A model generated the notes under the pieces. It was given only the letters and a program-made list of their open reading frames with translations. It ran no database searches and had not been told where the DNA came from. From the NCBI GenBank assembly GCA_964542475.1, contig CAZIUL010000004.1, positions 62,001 to 126,000 of the forward strand: DNA of 64,000 nucleotides, in the 5' to 3' direction. The stretch comes from CAZIUL01 sp964542475. Its GTDB lineage: Bacteria; Planctomycetota; B15-G4; CAYZWU01. Positions 43,315-52,137 of the stretch are shown here, one piece after another (positions within the stretch are counted from its first letter, which is position 1; every line of letters begins with the position of its first letter). The position numbers and the translations under genes are program-made.

Positions 43315-43686
43315 TCAAGCCCTCACCTCAACAACAAACAGCTTCAACGGGGCATCTCCGTTGTTTCTGAGGCCATGAGTTCCGCCCGGCCTGTTCAGGA
43401 CAACGCTTCCAGCACCGACGCAAAACTCCTCTCCGTCAAGATGCATCACACCTTTACCTTCGAGCACAAGGTAAAGCTCCTCGTTGTCGCCGTGTGTGTG
43501 GATGCCGATGGAGGCGCCCGGCGGCAGAACAGCATAATCTACGAAGTTCCAAGGCCCCCGGAAAGCATCTTCGCTGAAAACCCTGTTAAAAAGAACTCTT
43601 CCGTCGCCTTCGTGCGCGACGACTTCTTCGAAAGGGAGCTCATTCAGCTCGATGCAGCGCCGTCGCCCGTGCCGTTTCTCCTGCAT
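43315..43686 (-). CDS. cupin-domain protein
   Basis: 123 residues. Cupin motif 1 GIHTHGDNEELYLVLEGKG and motif 2 NRPGGTHGLRNNGD, with the metal His residues. It starts from ATG 43686 with GAGGAGG upstream and overlaps the end of the cyclase by 43 bases. Small cupins in sugar pathways act as epimerases or isomerases or sense sugars. Which applies cannot be told from sequence. Confidence 0.8.
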   Translation of the reverse strand: MQEKRHGRRRCIELNELPFEEVVAHEGDGRVLFNRVFSEDAFRGPWNFVDYAVLPPGASIGIHTHGDNEELYLVLEGKGVMHLDGEEFCVGAGSVVLNRPGGTHGLRNNGDAPLKLFVVEVRA

Positions 43687-44795
43687 ACGACCTCCTCGTA
43701 ATCCTCGAAACCTTTTACCAGATCGGTGTTCGATATGTCGTTCGTGATCTCCACGTCGCCGATCATTTTGGGCACTACAAAGTGCAACTGGTTGGCGCGA
43801 ATCAGCCTCACATACCGTACATGCTCCACCACGTTGTCCGGATTGATCGGCTCGCTAAAACCAAGAAGACCGTAGGCATGGAGCATATCGAAGATGCGCT
43901 CGGCGACATCCTCCGGTAGGATCCCCTTGTTGCGCGCAACAACAGTGGATACGCCCATCCCGATGCCGACAGCCTCCCCATGCCGGATTTTCTTGTATGC
44001 AAACTCGGTCTCAATCGGATGCCCTATCGTGTGTCCGAAGTTCAAAGGTCGTCGAAGGTCGTTTTCGTACGGGTCCTTGGAAATCATGTTCATCTTCAAC
44101 TCGGCTGCCATGCCGACGACCTTGACGAGTATAGCGGGATCTCGTTTCCGGATCTTCTCATGCTCCTGTTCCAGGATCTCGAAAAGCTCGGGGCTCATTA
44201 TTATGGCCACTTTTATGCCTTCCGCCAATCCGCTCTTGTAGTCCCTGAAAGACAGCGTCTTCAACAGCCCCGGATCGCCCGCAACATGTCCGGGGTGGTA
44301 AAAGGAACCAATCATGTTCTTGGCCACACGCGCATTCACTGCGACCTTCCCACCAACGCAGGAATCTAACTGTGCCAGCAGGGATGTACCGAAGTTCGTA
44401 TAAGAGATGCCTCGCATGTATGCGGAAGCCACGAATCCCCCAAGGTCCGTGATGACCCCTCCGCCAAAATTAACCAGGATCGCGCGCCGGTCGAAGCGCA
44501 ACTCCGCCATGCGCTCCAGCAGCGATGCGAATGTCTCCATGCTTTTTGAGGTTTCCCCTTCCGGTACGACCAACAGGCCCGGATCGATCCCCACCTTACG
44601 AAACGATTCCATGAACGCCTCTCCGTAAAGCTTGTTGACCCTGCTGTCCGTTAGCACCGCAACCGTCTGCTTGCCCATCTCTTCCACGAGTAAGGAACCG
44701 TACTTTTCGATCAGGCCGGCCTGGTACTGCACCTTGTACATGTAATCCGTGGGTATCCGTACATCGAACCTATACTTGTCACCCTCATGACTCAC
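43644..44795 (-). CDS. sugar-phosphate cyclase of the dehydroquinate synthase superfamily
   Basis: 383 residues from GTG 44795, GGTGAG upstream. NAD loop FGGGVITDLGGFVASAYMRG (110-129), TSLLAQLDSCVGGKVAVNA (137-155), zinc ligands E192 (SGLAEGIK), H255 (LNFGHTIGHPIE) and H272 (RHGEAVGIGM), as in AroB. The arginine before the GH motif is retained in LRRPLNF. The AroB DKK segment near the end is replaced by YVRLIRANQLHFVVPKMIG, without two lysines. An N-terminal RFDVRIPTDYMYKVQY is not AroB-like. Hence a cyclase of another substrate, such as sedoheptulose 7-phosphate or glucose 6-phosphate, is plausible. It is the first gene of the operon. Confidence 0.8.
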   Translation of the reverse strand: MSHEGDKYRFDVRIPTDYMYKVQYQAGLIEKYGSLLVEEMGKQTVAVLTDSRVNKLYGEAFMESFRKVGIDPGLLVVPEGETSKSMETFASLLERMAELRFDRRAILVNFGGGVITDLGGFVASAYMRGISYTNFGTSLLAQLDSCVGGKVAVNARVAKNMIGSFYHPGHVAGDPGLLKTLSFRDYKSGLAEGIKVAIIMSPELFEILEQEHEKIRKRDPAILVKVVGMAAELKMNMISKDPYENDLRRPLNFGHTIGHPIETEFAYKKIRHGEAVGIGMGVSTVVARNKGILPEDVAERIFDMLHAYGLLGFSEPINPDNVVEHVRYVRLIRANQLHFVVPKMIGDVEITNDISNTDLVKGFEDYEEVVCRRNGTGDGAASS

Positions 44796-45096
44796 TTTAA
44801 GCTCACCATTATTACGGTTGATCCGCCTCTCCGGAAAAAACGCACACCCGTCATCCCGGCATGTCCGGATGCAACCTTTTCATCCGGAAACTGTTTTGTC
44901 GACCCGTTCAGCAGCCTTCGGTCTGCTACGATCCGGATAGACTGTCCTTGTTACAAATAATTCGGCCTCTTGATGATAGACTCTGAAGTCTTTTCAAAAG
45001 CTGATCTAAAGATAAGCCGGAAAAAAAGCTGGTACACTGAAACAGATTATAGAAACAGGTCCGCGAGTTTGCAAACGGCTCTCAGCCCGGCTTCGC
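44796..45096. promoter_or_regulatory. 301-base gap before the cyclase operon
   Basis: No gene seen. The clearest structure is a perfect 8-bp hairpin, TCCGGATG (44864-44871) to CATCCGGA (44881-44888) with a 9-base loop, about 70 bases upstream of the cyclase start. It may lie in the operon leader. No sure promoter was found. Confidence 0.4.
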
Positions 45097-45897
45097 TCAA
45101 GATCTGATGAATTCGTAGAGCAGATCGGTTGAAGCCGGATCATCGGGTGACTCGTCATTGAATCCGCCTGATGATCTTTTAAACGTCAGCCCGGCTCTCG
45201 CGGCAGCTTCCTTGACATCGCGAACCCCGTGCGGATGAATTTCAAAACGACATGGATTACGGCTCCATGCGCCGTCACTGCTTCTTTCCAGATGCACTAA
45301 AATTACATCCCACGCTTTATCTCTATGTGGAATAAAACCTTTGAGCACGATTGACCCGTTCTCCAGGACACGCACCGGCCCCCAGAGATCGGATTTCTTT
45401 TCGGACAATGAGGCGTAGTTGAGAGTGTGCAGGATCAAAACACCCTCGCTTCTTAAAAGCTCCGACAGGCCAAACATCACCTTTTGAAGCTCTTTTCCGG
45501 GAGGAACCAGAGATAGGGAGTTCCCAAGGCATAGCACCGCATCGAGGTTTGAGGATCTCTTCCCGGGCAGATCAGCAAAAGAAGCGCACTCTAGTTCGAA
45601 ACAGATCCCGCATTCTGCCGCCGATTCCGCGGCCTTGTCGAGGAGAGCCTGGTTTGGATCGATGGCGGTCACATGGAAGCCTTCTTTTGCAAGAGATACG
45701 GCATGCATTCCAGTGCCGCAGGCAACATCAGCCACCTTTACACTCGAGTATTCGTTCAACCGGGAAATGAGCCACGGCATCTCTTTGGCCAATCGACGGT
45801 CCCAATCGATATAAAGGTCGAAGAGTTCCGATGCATTGTCGAAGCTCAAGGTGCAGGCCTCCCTGGTCTGGTACGAGCAATCCTCTGCCTGAGACAT
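45097..45897 (-). CDS. class I SAM-dependent methyltransferase
   Basis: 266 residues. Motif I VKVADVACGTGMHAVSLA (about 53-70), motif II HVTAIDPNQALLDKAA, motif IV LDAVLCLGNSLSLVPP. The gene is 300 bases upstream of the cyclase operon and on the same strand. It could methylate a sugar or small metabolite. ATG at 45897. Substrate cannot be assigned. Confidence 0.85.
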   Translation of the reverse strand: MSQAEDCSYQTREACTLSFDNASELFDLYIDWDRRLAKEMPWLISRLNEYSSVKVADVACGTGMHAVSLAKEGFHVTAIDPNQALLDKAAESAAECGICFELECASFADLPGKRSSNLDAVLCLGNSLSLVPPGKELQKVMFGLSELLRSEGVLILHTLNYASLSEKKSDLWGPVRVLENGSIVLKGFIPHRDKAWDVILVHLERSSDGAWSRNPCRFEIHPHGVRDVKEAAARAGLTFKRSSGGFNDESPDDPASTDLLYEFIRS

Positions 45898-45988
45898 TGA
45901 ACCCGAAACATCTGGAGCATGTCCATCCTGTTTTAAAATCAGATTTCAGCTCCGGACGGGTGGGAAGGCACGAGGAGTTGTCCCAATA

Positions 45989-46108
45989 CGATGAATGTAA
46001 ACATTCCGGTAGGGGCGACCGGCAGTGTCGCCCCTACGATCCCGTACCACAAACCGTAGGGCACCCACAATGGGTGGTGTGCCCCACGCGATGAATGTAA
46101 ACATTCCG
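45989..46108. repeat. two direct repeats 100 bp apart around hairpin repeats
   Basis: CGATGAATGTAAACATTCCG occurs at 45989-46008 and 46089-46108, exactly 100 bases apart; it holds the palindrome GAATGTAAACATTC. Between them are GTAGGGGCGACC...GTCGCCCCTAC (46009-46037) and GTAGGGCACCCACAATGGGT followed by GGTGTGCCCCAC (about 46056-46087). The unit looks like a duplicated insertion target or compound repeat. Confidence 0.8.
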
Positions 46109-46116
46109 TTGAGCGG

Positions 46117-46908
46117 TTATAAACCGAAAATACGCATCATACCGGTGACGAAATCAGATACAGAGGAATCCGGTCCTGCACCCATTGCGCTTGTGATTCC
46201 GCTGATGAGCCCTGGATCCCTTGCAGACAAACCCGTCTTTTCAGCAAGTATGTTCAGGGTGCGGTTGTAATCGCGGCCATCCGGATCTTTCATAATCCCG
46301 GCTTTTTCCAGAAGCCTTGCTGTGAACTGCGCAAGCGCTTCCCTGAACTTGTCATTCACAACAGAAAGAGCATCTTCAACACCGGTATCACGGCCCGCGT
46401 CCGGACGGGAAAGCGATCGCCCCTCAGAAGCGCCATTTAGCCCGAACGAGCGGTCTTCACCAAACACTCTTACCATCTGCTGGAAGATCTGTTCTGCTGA
46501 TGCATCCTTGTCGAGCTGCCAAGCGGATTGAAACGACCGCAGGGCTTCACCTCCGCCCTCTTGAAGATTCTCCGGAATCTGGATACGGCTCTTTTGCGCC
46601 AACACATTCAGCGCGAGCAGTATGTGCTTCCCATCAGGGGGCATGTTGAATCCGTTCAAATCGAGAGCGTAGCGTGTGAAACGAATCAAGGCCTCCTTGA
46701 AGGTGTTCTCGAAATTCCCGGTCTTCTCCGGTATATCCGCATCGTTCTTGTATGCTTGCCGGGCTTTTTCGCTTACCTCAACCCCATCAACATTGTTACT
46801 CTTGGATCCTCTTGCAAGCTCTGAGACTGGAACACCCCTTCCCAGAATACGTGACGCTGCTTTTGCAGGATTACCGCCAAATGCGCTGACAACTGAATCT
46901 AAAACCAT
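46117..46908 (-). CDS. unknown protein with internal duplication
   Basis: 263 residues from ATG 46908 behind AAGGAG; a longer open frame to 46944 lacks a site. Two modules are alike: TFKEALIRFTRYALDL (69-84) with PPDGKHILLALNVLAQK and QMVRVFG (144-150), and KFREALAQFTARLLEK (187-202) with DPDGRDYNRTLNILAEK and GMMRIFG (256-262). The N-terminal VDGVEVSEKARQAY (41-53) resembles the SEKAR element of FlgM-like proteins, but no flagellar genes are near. No signal peptide. Function unknown. Confidence 0.6.
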   Translation of the reverse strand: MVLDSVVSAFGGNPAKAASRILGRGVPVSELARGSKSNNVDGVEVSEKARQAYKNDADIPEKTGNFENTFKEALIRFTRYALDLNGFNMPPDGKHILLALNVLAQKSRIQIPENLQEGGGEALRSFQSAWQLDKDASAEQIFQQMVRVFGEDRSFGLNGASEGRSLSRPDAGRDTGVEDALSVVNDKFREALAQFTARLLEKAGIMKDPDGRDYNRTLNILAEKTGLSARDPGLISGITSAMGAGPDSSVSDFVTGMMRIFGL

Positions 46909-47193
46909 CCTTATCTCCTTTCTGCAACTGTTGGAACGCACCAAGGTCTTTGCCCTGGATTATCAAAAACAGTGCCTTACAAAAAAAAACAGCCCGGGAG
47001 CCAAGGATGGATATGGGATTCGGACCTGTTCAGAAACTGGAATGTGACTAAGTGCAGAAGATTCAGGCAGATAGAAAAATACAGTTTATGCGGAAGATGA
47101 GGGTGCTTAAAAAATTTTCCTCTTCCGACATTTTCAGACTGGAAGGCTCTTCGCTTTTCAAGCCAGGAGATGGAAAATATTTCCTTTGTACGT

Positions 47194-48777
47194 CTACTCG
47201 GCCCAGTCCGCCCCTGATTCGAAACGGCTCTTAAACTTTTCGCTGAGAAGCTCCATCAGCTTTTCGCCGGCTATCCGCAGCGACTCCTGAGCAGCCTGGG
47301 ATCTTTTCTCAGGAAGGTCACCTGCCTTTGTGGCTTCCCATGGCACCTCGAAGTGGATGACCAGGCCAGTGCTTATCTCCAGGGCATCGACAAGAACACG
47401 GCTTTTGAAAAACACGAACCCCATGGCCTCGCTGGAAAACTTTGCTTCGGCTTTTCCCAAGATCAGGTAGTCGCACTTCCCTCCGACCAGCTTTGCAAGC
47501 GCGCCCGGAGACATTCTTACCGCTTCGCGGGCCGGCACACTTAAAGGCTTACGAACGACCTGGAACCCCATATCACCAAGTAACTCCTCGACCTTGCTTG
47601 CTGAGTGAGGATTCCTTACTTCCGCACCATCTATTGTTTCGTAGATCACAACGTCCACGCGGCTTGTTTCCATGGTAGGCATATAACAGGTGATCGAGCA
47701 AAAAGGGGCCTTGAGAGCGATATCCTTGTCCACAAACGTCATCAGATCCAGCAACACCGGCACAGAGAGGATGTGGCTGCCCGTGCTTTTCAAGCCCTTG
47801 AGCTTGAAAGATACGCTTCCGTCCTTTCCGGTGTTTCCGGTAAACAACGTGACGGGTTTTCGGGTTTTTTCAGATATCCCTGAACTCACTTCCATTGGCA
47901 GGCCGGCCAAGGGCTTCCCGTTGCTGTGTGTCACTTTCACCACAATGGTATCATCAAGCGTTCCGGACAACCCCGCTGTCTGCTCGTCCCCCTCTATCAC
48001 CTCCATTCGCACCCCGTCAACGATGGAGAGCTCGGCTATCAGGCGTTTTTTGAGGGACGACTCGTTGAAAAGTTTCATCTTGCTGTTTGCCTCAGAGGTT
48101 CCAATAGCAATCACCTTGCCGTGATGCCGGGAGATCTCCTCCATGGCCCCGTGCGCGCGGATGAGCTCCTTGAGCGCATCGGAGATGTTCCCCTGTTTCA
48201 CGGAACCGTCGAAAGCCTCCAGGTTGCCCATTACCTCGTCATGCTTCTCTTGGGCCTTCTGGAGCATCCTGTTGCTGAAAACACGAATGTCCATATTGCC
48301 CACGGTTCCCGCCATCCCCGTTGGAACATCATAGTAGTCTTCAAGACGTACACCCACGAGGATCTCCTTGACCCATTCCTTGATCACACTCTTGAAGTAG
48401 TCCTGCTCTATGAACTTTCCCCCGGTGTACAAGCTCTTGATGATGGAAGTCCTTTCGCTGTCTATCATGACCTCTATCTGCTCGGCGATGTTCTCCTTCG
48501 CCCTTGTACGGGACTGTTCAACAGCGGCATCCCTGCTCTGGTCTGGATCGGAATAGCCGAGCCCATAAATAAAATTATCCCGGGAAAAACGTTGAACCCT
48601 TCCTGTTACAAACCATGAGGGAGCTCTGGGGTCACAACCGATTACTCTCGAGTTTTCCTGATTCGGTACAATTTTTTCATTACCGGTTTTTTCAGGTGTG
48701 CTCTTACAGGATGGGAAGAGTAAAAGAAGCAGGACAAGACAAAAACAAGCGGTTACAATTTTCTCAAGCTTTATCAT
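47194..48777 (-). CDS. large lipoprotein with LPP20-type N-terminal domain
   Basis: 527 residues from ATG 48777 (GAGG eight bases upstream; the frame extends to 48834). Signal peptide MIKLEKIVTACFCLVLLLL then a lipobox LFPSC with lipidated Cys at 24. The first domain reads APSWFVTGRVQRFSRDNFIY with YSDPDQSRDAAVEQSRTRAK, an LPP20-like fold. The middle (~270-360) has a PKD/Ig-like stretch DDTIVVKVTHSNGKPLAGLP, and the end (~380-520) is an outer-membrane-assembly-like domain with CDYLILGKAEAKFS. Likely attached to the outer membrane facing the periplasm. Confidence 0.7.
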   Translation of the reverse strand: MIKLEKIVTACFCLVLLLLLFPSCKSTPEKTGNEKIVPNQENSRVIGCDPRAPSWFVTGRVQRFSRDNFIYGLGYSDPDQSRDAAVEQSRTRAKENIAEQIEVMIDSERTSIIKSLYTGGKFIEQDYFKSVIKEWVKEILVGVRLEDYYDVPTGMAGTVGNMDIRVFSNRMLQKAQEKHDEVMGNLEAFDGSVKQGNISDALKELIRAHGAMEEISRHHGKVIAIGTSEANSKMKLFNESSLKKRLIAELSIVDGVRMEVIEGDEQTAGLSGTLDDTIVVKVTHSNGKPLAGLPMEVSSGISEKTRKPVTLFTGNTGKDGSVSFKLKGLKSTGSHILSVPVLLDLMTFVDKDIALKAPFCSITCYMPTMETSRVDVVIYETIDGAEVRNPHSASKVEELLGDMGFQVVRKPLSVPAREAVRMSPGALAKLVGGKCDYLILGKAEAKFSSEAMGFVFFKSRVLVDALEISTGLVIHFEVPWEATKAGDLPEKRSQAAQESLRIAGEKLMELLSEKFKSRFESGADWAE

Positions 48778-48947
48778 GGGAGATCCTCGATTCGTTTGAA
48801 AACAGAACAAGAACAAATCAGGCAACCGGATCACCGGCTTTCTTTGCTATTATGACAAAGGGATAGTTTTCAAAAGATAAAGATAGTAAGACGACATCCT
48901 ATTTTCAACATAACCCTTATTTTTCAAACAATTAACGGGAAAATTCA

Positions 48948-51122
48948 ATGACTGCAGGAGCGAACAAAACCCTCTCAGCGGCTCTTTTCGGGTTCTGCTG
49001 CGCTGCCTTGGTCGGAACGCTCTACCTGGTAGGAGCGTTCGAGGATCTTGAAATGAAAGCGCTTGACGCGAGGTTCCGCTTGATCCCTGGCTCGGCTTCC
49101 GGGCTGCCTGATGACATCGTTATAGTCACGATCGATCAGAACAGCCTTGATTATGTAAGCGACGAATTTCGTTTCGGCTGGCCCTGGCCGCGCGCTTTCT
49201 ATGGAAAAATGATCGACTTTGTGTCAGGAGCCGGGGCAAAGGCGCTGATATTCGACATGACGTTCACGGAACCGGACATTGACAGGCTCGAGATTGATGG
49301 AACGGATTCTGACCGGGAGCTTGTGAGATCAACGGCGCTCTCGAAAAAGGTGTATCATGCCTTTGTGCTAAAGTCTCAAGGCTTGCCGCCGGGAAAGGAG
49401 GCGAACACCGCTCTTTTGAATACCCTCGATAAGATCGAGATCGGGATACGAAACCAGGACCGGCTGATCCGTTTCGATGCTGCTGCCTTGCCTTCTCGAG
49501 AACTCATAGAAGCGAGCCACGGCCTGGGCTTTGTAAACCTGGTACCGGAGGCGGACAATGTGGTCAGGCGCATACCCTTGATCACTTCGTGGAACGGCGT
49601 GGCAGTGCCTAACATTCCTCTTGTTGCAGCCTGTAATATCATGGAATGTCCCAGGATTTATTTGGATGAGAAAAACCTGATAATCGGAAACACGGTCATT
49701 CCGGTTGACAGCACCGGCAGGGCTTTTTTGTGGTGGTACAGGCCGGAAAACCGTTCCGACAGGCCTTTCAAGTACGAAGCAGCAGCAAACGTTTTTCAAT
49801 CCGCAATGCAATCCGAAATGGACGAGCCTACCCTGCTGGATCGTTCCGCTTTCAAGGACAAGGTGGTTTTATTTGGATCCAGCGCCACAGGTCTTGGTGA
49901 CATAAAGGCCACGCCTCTCGATGGGGCTGTTCCGGGCGTCGAAATACAGGCGACAGCACTGGCAAACATTCTTCGGGGTGACGTGGTATCCCGGATCGGG
50001 AAAGGCACGGTTCTTGTGCTGCTGCTCGCGGCATGCCTGGCAGTCTCATTATGCTCAAGAATGTGGAAAAGCGTTGTTCCCGGAACCGTGGCATTGATCG
50101 TCACCTCGTGCCTGGCAACCCTGGCAGGATACCGGCTGCTGGCATCTGAGCACCTGTTTCTGGATGTTGTCCCGCTCTTTGCCGGGATTCTTACCACTTT
50201 TACAACAGCAACTCTTGGTAACTACGTCATCGAAAGGCGACACTCAAAATTTGTTCGAACCACATTCGAGCACTATCTGGACCGGTCCGTTGTGAAAAAA
50301 CTGATAGCGGACCCTGCTGCAGTGAGGCTCGGAGGGGAAAGAAAGTTCTGCACCGTTCTCTACACGGATGTTGCCGGCTTCACCGGTATCTCTGAAAGGC
50401 TAACCGCTGAACAGGTCGTCAGTTTCATGAACCTTTACCTGAACGAGATGACAGGGATAATCGTTTCACATGGTGGGTTCGTGGACAAGTATGTGGGAGA
50501 CGAGATCGTGGCCATCTTCGGAGCGCCTAGCAATCTACCTAATCATGCCGAACGAACCTGCTCCGCGATCCTGGAGATGCAAAAACGGATCGGGGAGATG
50601 CAAGAGGAGTTTGCCGAAACCGGGTGCAAAGGTGAAGTGTTCGCCAGGACCGGCGCGGCTACCGGTCATATAATCGTGGGGAACATGGGTTCGGATAAAA
50701 GGATGAACTACACCGGTATGGGCGACGTGATGAACCTTGGGGCCCGACTCGAAGGGGTGAACAAGGTTTACGGCACGAAGGTCATTATAAGCGAGAAAAC
50801 ATGTCTGGAGGCGGGCGGAGGTTTCGTTTTCCGGGAGCTGGACGCTGTCAAGGTGAAGGGAAAAGAAAAGGGCGTCAAGATATACGAACTTGTCGATCGA
50901 AAGGAAACCCTCTCAACCAAGAAGAACAAGGCTCTGGAGGTGTTTTCAAAAGGGCTCGCTCGATACAGAACGGGGAAGTGGCAGGAGGCGAAAAAGCTGT
51001 TTTCAGACGGAGCGGCAATGAACGATCTCCCCTCCTCGGTATTTCTGCAAAGATGCCGCGAATATGCTGAAAATCCTCCCCCGCCCGGCTGGGACGGGGT
51101 CTTTGTTATGAAGAACAAGTAG
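48948..51122 (+). CDS. CHASE2-domain class III adenylate/guanylate cyclase
   Basis: 724 residues. An N-terminal transmembrane helix (about 8-28) leads to a periplasmic CHASE2 domain (about 30-330: VIVTIDQNSLDYVSDEFRFG, GWPWPRAFYGKMIDFV, IFDMTFTEPD, VLFGSSATGLGDIKATPLDG). Three helices (about 345-425) are followed by the catalytic domain (about 450-640): YTDVAGFTGISERL (metal Asp), GGFVDKYVGDEIVAIFG (substrate Lys and second metal Asp), GMGDVMNLGARLE (adenine and transition-state residues). All key residues are present. A short TPR-like tail ends it. ATG with no strong ribosome site. It converges on the lipoprotein at 51404 through repeat C. Confidence 0.9.
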   Translation: MTAGANKTLSAALFGFCCAALVGTLYLVGAFEDLEMKALDARFRLIPGSASGLPDDIVIVTIDQNSLDYVSDEFRFGWPWPRAFYGKMIDFVSGAGAKALIFDMTFTEPDIDRLEIDGTDSDRELVRSTALSKKVYHAFVLKSQGLPPGKEANTALLNTLDKIEIGIRNQDRLIRFDAAALPSRELIEASHGLGFVNLVPEADNVVRRIPLITSWNGVAVPNIPLVAACNIMECPRIYLDEKNLIIGNTVIPVDSTGRAFLWWYRPENRSDRPFKYEAAANVFQSAMQSEMDEPTLLDRSAFKDKVVLFGSSATGLGDIKATPLDGAVPGVEIQATALANILRGDVVSRIGKGTVLVLLLAACLAVSLCSRMWKSVVPGTVALIVTSCLATLAGYRLLASEHLFLDVVPLFAGILTTFTTATLGNYVIERRHSKFVRTTFEHYLDRSVVKKLIADPAAVRLGGERKFCTVLYTDVAGFTGISERLTAEQVVSFMNLYLNEMTGIIVSHGGFVDKYVGDEIVAIFGAPSNLPNHAERTCSAILEMQKRIGEMQEEFAETGCKGEVFARTGAATGHIIVGNMGSDKRMNYTGMGDVMNLGARLEGVNKVYGTKVIISEKTCLEAGGGFVFRELDAVKVKGKEKGVKIYELVDRKETLSTKKNKALEVFSKGLARYRTGKWQEAKKLFSDGAAMNDLPSSVFLQRCREYAENPPPPGWDGVFVMKNK

Positions 51123-51137
51123 TGGAGGATCGGTCGC

Positions 51138-51318
51138 TTTAGCCCGCTTGTTTCATACTCTTTGTCGCGAGGTACCGTAACCTGTGTTGTGGCAAGGCGC
51201 ATGTCAGGAGACGACCGCAGGCCTGTTCCTACAAGTTGAGGATCGTCTCCTGGCATGAAACGCAGCCACAGCGCAGGTTACGGTGCCGCAGCAGAAGAGG
51301 ATGAAATATGCGGGTTAG
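51138..51318. repeat. palindromic repeat family, full copy C
   Basis: About 181 bases beginning TTTAGCCCGCTTGTTTCATA and ending GATGAAATATGCGGGTTAGG. The centre reads AGGAGACGACCGCAGGCCTG, TTCCTACAAGTTGAGGATCG. Opposite orientation to copy B when aligned by arm type. Confidence 0.85.
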
Positions 51319-51341
51319 GCCGGTATGCTCAGGGACATGAA

Positions 51342-51379
51342 CAAAAAAAACCGGCGGTTCCAAGCCTGGAACCGCCGGT
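51342..51379 (-). terminator. rho-independent terminator for the lipoprotein gene
   Basis: On the minus strand: ACCGGCGGTTCC, loop, GGAACCGCCGGT (51350-51379) with 12-bp perfect stem, followed by eight T (complement of 51343-51350). Positioned 24 bases after the stop of the gene at 51404. The best terminator in the window. Confidence 0.9.
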
Positions 51380-51403
51380 CTGTTTTGCGAAAGAATCTAT
51401 TCA

Positions 51404-52006
51404 CTATTCAGAAATGAACTCCTTGAACTTTTCCTTCTCTGCCTGGTTGTACTTTTCCACCTCCTCCTCGAGCTCATCAAAGGCCTGGGATGCCCGGAAG
51501 CGGGTGTAGAGAGCTTTTTCCGTGTTCCCCACATTCTTGAAGGTATCAAGAACAACCTTGGGATTCACGACCATAAGCGCGTATGCGGTAACTACTCCGC
51601 CTTGCGTGTTATGTTCCAGCTTTTTAGGCACACTTCCAACGAGCTTCTGAGTCGCCAGGTTCTTTGACACCGAAGAGAAAAGAGCATTGACCTCAGCGCC
51701 TTCTCCTTCTCCGACCTCTTCCATAAAATCTTTCCGCAGGGAATCGATCTTGGATTGGACAACATGTGCGATCTCGGCACGGCCCCGTTCTTTGGCTTTC
51801 ATACGGGCCATGCTGATCCTACTGGATTCTCCTATACCAACGGCAGCCAGCCCCCCGGATTCGATGATCTCATCTGCAAGGTCTTGTAAGGGACCTGAAG
51901 GATTTTCTCCACTGTCTCCCGGGTCAGGCGTAGAAGCGCATCCGAAAACGGCAATCGACAACAACGTCAAAAGAACAGCAATCAATGAAAATCTCATGAA
52001 ACGCAT
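51404..52006 (-). CDS. LPP20-like lipoprotein
   Basis: 200 residues. Signal peptide with lipobox VFGC (Cys at about 23). Then a Pro/Ser linker and LADEIIESGGLAAVGIGESS with AKERGRAEIAHVVQSKIDSL, which matches the LPP20-type fold in the large lipoprotein at 47194 and elsewhere. A C-terminal coiled tail ELEEEVEKYNQAEKEKFKEF follows. ATG at 52006. It ends at a clear terminator. Confidence 0.75.
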   Translation of the reverse strand: MRFMRFSLIAVLLTLLSIAVFGCASTPDPGDSGENPSGPLQDLADEIIESGGLAAVGIGESSRISMARMKAKERGRAEIAHVVQSKIDSLRKDFMEEVGEGEGAEVNALFSSVSKNLATQKLVGSVPKKLEHNTQGGVVTAYALMVVNPKVVLDTFKNVGNTEKALYTRFRASQAFDELEEEVEKYNQAEKEKFKEFISE

Positions 52007-52137
52007 TTTTCTACCTCCGATTGAGAAAAACGGGGAACTTCAACCCCCTCACCTAGAACATGTACAAACGAATAAAAAAACGATCCGCCTAAAGACGACA
52101 AAAGCTCTGCATCATACACAAAAAAAAACAAAGAGAA

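Noticed and set aside
45989..46108. CRISPR array
   Set aside because: Only two copies, 100 bases apart, with no spacer series and no cas genes.
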